A stretch of DNA of 64,000 bases from Hevea brasiliensis (Eukaryota > Streptophyta > Magnoliopsida > Malpighiales > Euphorbiaceae), in the NCBI RefSeq assembly GCF_030052815.1, contig NC_079493.1, forward strand, positions 119,251,132-119,315,131, written 5' to 3'. Shown piece after piece: positions 56,376 through 64,000 of the stretch. A program made the position numbers and the translations under genes. The notes below the pieces were generated by a model. It made no database searches. It worked only from the letters and a program-made list of their open reading frames with translations, and was not told where the DNA came from. Position 1 is the first letter of the stretch, and every line of letters begins with the position of its first letter.

Positions 56376-57918
56376 TGTTAATTGCAAGTGTGATCACTTA
56401 ATTCATGTATATATATATATTATTCTTAATAAAAGGCTGCTTTATCTTTAATTATATCATTTAATTTTAATGAATATTAATTAATAAAGATAAAGTTCAT
56501 GGAACTTATATACATAGCAGTGGAAATTATAATGTGGTTATAATTATGAGATTCTGACTGTATTATAGCATTGGTCCAAAAATTTTCTTGGTCAATGTTA
56601 TATCAAGATTGGACATTGATATAACTGTTGAAACCAATACACGTTGCATTCTTTCTTTTATGAAAGGAAGCAGCAGTTCTCATTAAGCTGAGGTATGTGA
56701 GATACCTAGAACCAACGTGTAAGTACTTGTGGTGACAAGTTTACTGAACTGACCCGCATGAGGATTCCATATGGAAGTTTACCTGTGTCTATGGAAAGAC
56801 TCATGTGACAGTCGTGTAAATGATCCTTAGACTTGAGACATTAAATTATCTTATGTAGGAATTACTGTATTTTGATACTGCTCACATATCATTTTATATA
56901 AAGATAACAAATATGGCAGCTATTGGATATAGTATGAACTATGTGGAGATATTTAATTGTCAAGATAGAATTCATCACCTTAGGTAATTAAGGAAAATAT
57001 TTCAATTGTTCTTGGCCAGTATGGATTATTAAATCCTTGCGCAAGGTAAAATAAGATTGAGATCTTATTTAATTAATCAATCATACTGGAAAGACAGAAA
57101 TGATTTATATATAGCAGACACATTCCATGCATCAATGTATAAATTGAAATATTATATTGAAGGGATATTAATTACACTGACAGACTGATCATAGAAGGTT
57201 AGTCAAACCACTTTGACAAGTTCTAATATTTGGGTGGTCGTTACACATTGCTAGATGTCAATAATGATCTACAAATATAATTAATCAATTGTGAATTGAT
57301 GATAAAATTAAAGTATTAATTTTATTTAATTATATTTGTTGCCAACATATTAGGAACCTAATGGGTCACACACATAAAGACTGTAAGTGAGGAATTAAAT
57401 TGAATTATCAAGTTAGACTTGATAAAAATAATTCTAGAGACTTAAGGACTGAAGTATAAATTTTATTTATACTGCTTAATGTCCTAATAATTAAGTATAG
57501 ACTTAATTTAAAGTTTCTAAAATTATAGGAATTAATTATGTGAATTATAATTCCTATAAAGGGTCAATTTATAATTAACAAATTTAAAAGGTTAAATTTA
57601 TAATTAAAAGAAGTTGTTCCCTATAAATAGGGAAGCTTGTCTTCCATTATAGAGAAGTTAGAAAAGAGCTAGCACTCATAAAAACTCCCAATATATTCTC
57701 TAAGAGTGTCTTGGAGAATTTCCTCACAACCAGTCTGTGTGGATACCATCAGAGGCCGGACATTTGGACGGCTGGTGGTTTGCTACAACCCGGTCCGGTG
57801 GTTAGAAAATTTCACAAGCTGTTTGAGGTAATTTAATAAATAATTTCATTTTAATTATCACCATTCCATACTTAGTTAAAGTTGATCTTGTTTAATTGAA
57901 AATTAATGCTTCCTTACA
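56376..57918 (+). repeat. Probable 5' LTR (about 1.54 kb)
   Basis: The right end, ..CTTCCTTACA, is firm because the primer site follows. The left end (TGTTAATTGC) is inferred from the TG rule and from the point where similarity to the other element's integrase stops. A strong TATA box, 'ctataaatag', lies at 57621-57630, giving an R/U5 part of about 260 bp. Confidence 0.65.
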
Positions 57919-57919
57919 G

Positions 57920-57932
57920 TGGTATCAGAGCC
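57920..57932 (+). other. Primer binding site, tRNA-iMet type
   Basis: TGGTATCAGAGCC lies one base after the LTR end and matches the complement of the plant initiator tRNA-Met 3' end. Confidence 0.92.
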
Positions 57933-60374
57933 ATTTTAATTAATTATGGAATGTTTTGTTGTTGTTGGTGTTAGTTTGAGTATTAAATTCATGTAATTAT
58001 ATATTGTTTCTCCCAAAATTTTTCTTTCCTCTGCTCAAATTTGGATCTGAAAATTTTGAAGATTTGGGTTTTGTTTCTTATAGATTTTAATCTATAATAA
58101 TATAAAATAAAAAAAAAAGGAAGGAAAAATCTGGGATTTTTTTTTTTCTGTTTTTGAAACCCATTTGAGGGTCTTCCAGATCGAGCAAGGAAGCTCGTTT
58201 GCTGGAGATTGGCTCCGCCAAAGGACCATTCGGAATGCATGTTGGACGTCCGGTGGTCTTCATGGTGGCGATGCGTCGTCCAGCCACCTCAAATGCTGCA
58301 GATTTATGGCCATCAAAGCCATGCGAGGCTGCTGGTTGTGCGACAGGAGAATGGCAGCTTGATGCTGCTGCTGGCTGGTTCTGGCAGTGTCAACGACGCT
58401 CCTTCAGCCGGAAATAGCCATGGAGATGGCTGCTGAACCTGCTGCACTTGGTGGTTTCAAGTGTGGGCTGCTGGTTTTTGGAAAACCAGACTGGACGAGG
58501 AAGGAGAAAGGAGCAGTTTGCTGCCACTCTGTTTCATAATATTTACAGTTTTGCCACTGTATTATACTGCCATTACTTTTGCTTGTAATTGCAAAACTGC
58601 CACTGCTATTATTTAGAAAATTGCCACTGGTCATGTGGCTGCAAATAGGTTCTTGTTTTGGCAGAATTTGCAACTATGCCATTAAGATTTCCTTATTCCA
58701 GTTTTGCCCTTGAATTTCCTATTGACTAAAATTAATAAGTACATAATATTATTTTATTAAAATTAATTTTTTTTAAATAAATAAAATTATGATTTTATTT
58801 TAGTTCAATTGGAAGATAAATTAAAATTGTTTAATTTAATATTAATTTTGAAAATTAGTTTCTAAAATTAATTTAGGGCGTTTGAAATAAAGGAATTTAT
58901 TGAATTAAATTGTTTAATTCATTATCAATTTTGAAAATGTGTTTTCTAAAATTGATGACAAATTATGTAGCGTCTAAAATTGTTTTAGATTTTAATTATC
59001 TAATTAGATTAGATATTGAATTAAATTGTTTAACTCATATATATATAATATTAGAAAATTGTTTCTAAATTATGTAGTGCATTGGGTAGTATAAAATTTG
59101 ATTTAATTGTTTTGTTAAATTAATAGGTATTTAATTGTGATTAAATTACTTATTAATTAAAGGAAATTGTTTCCAAGACAATTAAATAGAATTATTTAGT
59201 GGGAGGAACATTATATATATTTGTTTTGATTTAATATTTCTAATTGGTAGAAATATTATTTTAATTACATATGAAACCAACAACAACAATAAGGATGATT
59301 AAATTTATTTATGCATTTTAATTTGATTATGATGCATGATGGATGGTTATGGACTAAAGACCAATGCGATTGCTCTTTATATGGTTGAATGTTTGTATAC
59401 TCATAAATAGGGATTGTGTTCCCTGCCTTCTCTTATATTCTGTGTTGTAAATTCTTTTCTCATCTTACTCCCCTTGAATGAAACTCGGGGTTTCAATTTC
59501 TGAAATATGTAAACGTTATATAGTTTTTAGAAAGAGTAGATAAGAAAATTATTTATGAATGTAAGCAGAAAGAGGAGCTGATGAATATACTTCAAGGAGC
59601 TGCTAAGAAGACTTGTGAAGTCCTAAAATGCTACTACCTAGGTTTTTGACCCTATAATTTTCTCAAATGGCTCGAGAAAATTATTTAGTAAAGTCCATAA
59701 TCATCTAATTAGAAATGCATGCTAAGGGTGTATGTTATATATATGTGATGTATGATATTGCTAGCATGTTAATTAATGAGATCTAAAAATTGGCATAGAC
59801 CCAAAATCCCTCATTCAAATATTAAGTACATGTTATGAACATGATGCCTTCCATTGTTATAGTATAAATCTGAGTTCTATATTAAAGTTAACTTGTTGAG
59901 CACACTCAAGGTTGCTTTTCTCTCGAACATGTTTATGGCTATGAAATATTGGATATTTGTGAACAATGGGTTTTACTTAACTGATTTACATGATTTGGAT
60001 GAGCACACTCATGATCATGTAGAATCAGAGGCATAGTTTGGAGAAACATAAAATTATGTTTAGACAAATAGTTGTCACCTAACTAATCTAGGAGTCACAT
60101 AGAGATGTGATTGATAAATAGTTATCTACCTAATTTAATTTTATTTTGATTTGTTGAGCACACTCAAGGTCAAATAAAATTAAAAGGGTTCCTAACCCAC
60201 TAAGGAAATTAATGCGTTAAATTTCCCGAATTAATGGTGAGGGCTATTAATTTGAGTAAAATAGTGGGAGACCAAATGGATATTAAAGACCTTATATTAA
60301 TTTGGTTAATGAAAATCATATACATGAAATTAATACAATTTTTATCTTTGTATCTGTAGATCACTAATATCACC
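57933..60374 (+). other. Untranslated leader of the second Copia element, with a GC-richer island
   Basis: About 2.4 kb separate the primer site from the gag start. Most is AT-rich, but about 58,150-58,480 is markedly GC-richer, with overlapping short open frames in several phases on both strands (e.g. 58209-58436 plus, 58673-58404 minus). No domain is recognised in any of them. The island might be captured host DNA. Confidence 0.5.
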
Positions 60375-61127
60375 ATGAGTAACAACCATTCCCTCGTAGC
60401 ATCTTTGGATGCTAATAAGTTGACTGGACCAAATTTCTTGGACTGGTATAGAAACTTGAGAATTGTTCTCAAGCAAGAAAAGAGGCTATATGTCATTGAA
60501 CATGCCAAACCCAGTATTCCTCCTGTTGATGCTCCTGAAGAGGTACTAAGTGAGTTCATTCGTCATACAGATGATGATGAGCAAGCCACATGTGTGATGT
60601 TGGCTAGCATGTCTCCTGAACTTCAAAGGCAGCATGAGAATATGGATTCTCGAACAATCATTTTGCATCTCAAGGAGTTGTTTGATTCAAAATGCAGGAA
60701 TGAAAGGTATGAGGTATCAAGGGAATTGTTCCGCTGTAAGATGACAGAAGGATCTTCGGTGAATGTTCATGTTCTGAAGATGATTGGCTATATTGAAAAA
60801 TTAGGCCAATTGGGTTTTGTCATGGATCATGAGTTAAGTATTGAATTGGTCTTACAGTCTCTACCTCCTAGCTTCTCACAGTTCATAATGAACTTCAACA
60901 TGAATCAGTTGGAAACTACATTGCCTGGACTGTTGGGGATGCTAACTACTGCTGAAGGGGAACTTAAGAAGAACAAGTCCCCTGTTCTTATGGTTCAATC
61001 TTCTAAGACCAAATCCAAAAGGTCCAAGAAAAAGAACAATAAGAAGAAAGGGACTTTCCCTAAAGCACTCAAGCCTACTGGGGGCATTAAAAAGGACAAA
61101 GGTACTTGCCATCACTGTGGCAAATAA
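60375..61127 (+). pseudogene. Copia gag, stop inside the zinc knuckle
   Basis: A 250-codon frame starting MSNNHSLVASLDANKLTG, with the UBN2/gag-type fold signature (KLTGPNFLDWYRNLR, LASMSPELQ, LPPSFSQFIMNFNMN). A Lys-rich tail leads into the CCHC knuckle CHHCGK, where a TAA (61125-61127) interrupts it before GHWRRNC. Gag would therefore lack the second half of the RNA-binding knuckle. Capsid-like gag packages the element RNA in the cytoplasm in active relatives. Confidence 0.85.
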
Positions 61128-64000
61128 GGTCACTGGAGGAGGAACTGTGCTGATTATCTTGCTGCACTGAAGGAGAAGAAGCTTAATGAAGCTTCTACTT
61201 CAGGTATGTTTATGATTGAGATAAATTTATCTATGTCAAATTTATGTTCTTGGGTATTAGATACCGGATGTGGATCTCATATTTGTAATAATATGCAGAA
61301 CTAAGAAGACTTAGACCTTTACAGAAAGGTGAAATGGACCTACGGGTTGGAAATGGAGCAAGGGTTGCTGCTTTAGCCGTAGGAACATGTATTTTGTCTC
61401 TGCCTACGGGCCTTTTGCTTGAACTTGATAACTGTTATTTTGTTCTAGTACTAACTAGAAATATCATATCTGTATCTTGCCTAGCACTGAATGGTTTTAA
61501 ATTTATTATTGAAGGCAAATGTTGTTCCTTTTATAATAATGATATTTTCTATGGATCTGGTGTTTATGCAAATGGTTTGTATATACTTGATCTTGAAAGG
61601 CCTGTTCTTAGCATAAATAGCAAGAAATTAAAATCAAATAATCAAAATCCATCCTATCTATGGCATTGTAGATTAGGTCATATAAATGAAACAAGAATCA
61701 CAAAGTTACATAAGGAAGGATATTTTGATCCTTTTGATTATGAATCATATGAAACATGTGAAGCTTGCTTAACGGGAAAAATGACCAAATCACCCTTCAC
61801 TGGAAAGAGTGAAAGATCTACTGAATCATTGGGCATAATACATTCAGATGTATGTGGGCCAATGACTATTCATGCTATAGGAGGATACACATATTTCATT
61901 ACATTTACTGATGACTATTCGAGATATGGGCATGTATATCTAATGAAATATAAATCTGAATCTTTTGAAAAGTTCAAAGAATTCAGAAATGAAGTGGAGA
62001 AACAAATTGGAAAAAGTATCAAAATACTTCGATCTGATCGAGGTGGAGAATACTTAAGTCAGGAGTTTCAAGATTATTTGAAGGAGAATGGGATTCTTCA
62101 CCAGTTGACACCTCCTGGAACGCCACAACATAATGGTGTTTCTGAAAGAAGGAACCGAACCCTATTAGATATGGTGCGATCCATGATGAGTAATGTTGAC
62201 CTTCCAGTTTCTTTTTGGGGCTATGCCCTTCAAACTGCTGCATACCTTCTGAATAGAGTTCCATCCAAATCTATTGAAAAGACACCATATGAGATATGGA
62301 TGGGCAAGAGACCTTCACTGTCACATATAAAGATTTGGGGATGTGATGCTTATGTGAAGCGTCAAATTTCTGATAAGCTAGGTTCTAAATCAGATAAATG
62401 CAAATTTGAGGGATATCCAAAACAAACAATTGGATATTATTTCTACCATCCAACTGAGCAAAAAGTGTTTGTCTCAAGGCATGCTACCTTTCTTGAAAGG
62501 GAATTTGTTCTCAAAGGTAGCAGTGGGAGTAAAATAGATCTTGAAGAAATTCAAGAACCACAAATTACCATCCAAATGGAACCGATGAGTGAGACTGTAG
62601 CATCAGATGCACAGCCTGAAACTCAAGTAACACAGGAACTTCGAAAGTCTAGTAGAATACGTTATGCTCCTACAAGATTGGATCTTTTAATAGAAGTCGA
62701 TAATGACATGTCATTCTTACCAGAAGAACCTGCTAACTTTCAGGAAGCAATGTGTGACATTGACTCCGTGAAATGGCTTGAAGCCATTAAATCTGAGATG
62801 GATTCCATGTACATCAACCAAGTATGGACATTGGTTGAACCACTTGAAGGGATAAAACCCATTGGGTGTAAGTGGGTCTTTAAGAGAAAGACTGACATGG
62901 ATGGCAATGTACAAACATATAAAGCCAGGCTGGTTGCTAAGGTTACTGAGCAAAGGCAAGGCATTGACTTTGATGAAACCTTCTCGCCAGTAGCCATGCT
63001 AAAATCTATAAGGATTTTGCTTGCTATAGCTGCATACCATGATTATGAAATTTGGCAAATGGATGTCAAAACCGCATTCCTAAATGGGAATTTGCAAGAG
63101 GATGTGTACATGACACAACTGAGGGTTTGAATCAAAGAATTTTCAAATAAAGTATGCAAGCTTCAAAAGTCCATTTATGGACTAAAGCAAGCTTCACGAA
63201 GTTGGAACATCCATTTTGATGAAACAGTCAAAGAGTTTGACTTCATTAAAAATGTGGATGAACCTTGTGTTTACAAGAAGGTTAGTGGGAGTGGAATCAT
63301 TTTCCTTATTTTATATGTAGATGACATATTATTAATAGGAAATGATGTGCCATTACTCCAATCTGTAAAGATATGGTTATCCAAGAAATTCTCCATGAAG
63401 GATTTGGGAGAGGCAGCCTATATTTTGGGAATTAAAATCTATAGAGATAGATCCAGAAGGCTCCTTGGTCTGTCACAATCTGTGTACATAGACAAAGTGT
63501 TAAAACGGTTTAACATGGAAGAATCAAAACTAGGATTCTTGCCTATATCGCATGGTATTTTTCTTTCCAAAAATATGTGTCCTAAGACACAGATTGAGAA
63601 AGAGAAAATGGATAGGATCCGTTATGCCTCAGCTATTGGATCTATCATGTATGCGATGCTATGTACAAGACCAGATGTATCTTATGCTTTAAGCATAACT
63701 AGTAGATACCAAGCTAATCCAGGTGAACATCACTGGACAGCAGTAAAGAACATTCTTAAGTACTTGAGAAGGACTAAAGTTATGTTTCTGGTCTATGGAG
63801 ATGGTGAACTGGTAGTTCAAGGGTATTCCGATGCCAGCTTTCAATCTGACAAAGATGATAGCAAATCCCAGTCTGGTTATATTTTCATACTTAATGGTGG
63901 TGTTGTGAGTTGGAAAAGTTCCAAACAGGAAACTACAACAGATTCTACAACTGAAGCTGAGTACATCTCTGCATCTGAGGCAGCAAAAGAGGTTGTTTGG
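61128..64000 (+). pseudogene. Copia pol: protease, integrase, RT, RNase H (broken, runs off window)
   Basis: The protease active site LDTGCGSH is visible at about 61,258, followed by a stop at 61302-61304 and a frame change. A long open frame (61334-63130) carries the GAG-pre-integrase zinc region (WHCRLGHINETR...CEACLTGK), the integrase core (SDVCGPM, DDYSRYGHVY, RSDRGGEYLS, HNGVSERRNR) and the start of reverse transcriptase (CKWVFKRKTDMDG, MDVKTAFLNGNL). A TGA at 63128-63130 breaks it, after which the same phase resumes with IYGLKQASRSWN, the catalytic LYVDDILL, and RNase H (GYSDASFQSD, STTEAEYISASEAAKE) to the last base. Confidence 0.88.

Larger units (their letters stand above)
56376..64000 (+). 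mobile_element. Second Copia element, nested in the first; truncated by window edge
   Basis: The probable 5' LTR is 56376-57918 and is followed by a perfect tRNA-Met primer site. There is then a leader of about 2.4 kb, gag from 60375, protease, integrase, reverse transcriptase and RNase H up to the last base. The right LTR is outside, so the target duplication and LTR age cannot be read. CAATG (56371-56375) would be the left half of the duplication. Confidence 0.85.

Noticed and set aside
58165..58436. Several overlapping plus-strand open frames in the Copia leader
   Set aside because: Overlapping in different phases and not recognisable; reported as a compositional island only.

Overview
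The window is plant nuclear DNA, almost certainly from a core eudicot and possibly a rosid (the clade is an inference). It shows spliced genes with GT-AG introns, single-exon plant gene families (a DYW-type PPR protein and a molybdate transporter), long AT-rich spacers, many microsatellites and nested retrotransposons with plant-type tRNA-Met primer sites. Nothing prokaryotic or organellar was seen.

The left part (1-18,660) is gene-rich. It holds a chloroplast-editing PPR-DYW gene resembling Arabidopsis ECB2/VAC1 (652-3267, +), a seven-exon coiled-coil protein gene (4483-7763, -), an intronless molybdate transporter of the MOT2 type (10568-11953, +), and a large DUF2921 membrane protein (15464-18652, +). 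All four have open frames. The PPR gene carries a small tandem duplication at each end: the leader and start region are duplicated, and a decayed copy of the coding tail lies in the 3' flank.

From about 20,680 to 53,950 the window is a cluster of AOP-like 2-oxoglutarate/Fe(II)-dependent dioxygenase genes in all stages of decay. Copy A (20684-25875) is frame-broken, has a complete Copia element in intron 1 and has no visible third exon. Copy B (29323-37078) has a frameshift, an iron-ligand substitution and a 6.7-kb second intron containing an RRM-protein pseudogene that is itself split by a CACTA-like element. Copy C (40451-41738) is the only intact one (three exons, 315 aa, all catalytic residues). 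Copy D (53292-53950) is a close duplicate of C, promoter included, killed by a nonsense codon and cut off inside exon 2 by a Copia internal domain.

Between C and D lies a 6.26-kb unit (43768-50028) with TGTCG...CGACA ends and an exact 5-bp target-site duplication, but no visible pair of LTRs. It contains a 110-bp tandem repeat and a decayed, apparently intron-containing gene related to the Transposase_28 ('putative gypsy type transposon') family. From 53,951 to the right edge are two nested Copia elements; the last one (56376 onward, 5' LTR about 1.54 kb) runs off the window.

The cluster has one candidate functional enzyme gene in a field of pseudogenes and transposons. No system that is clearly new was found. 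The most unusual objects are the LTR-less 6.26-kb unit, the three-layer nest in copy B, and the duplicated ends of the PPR gene.
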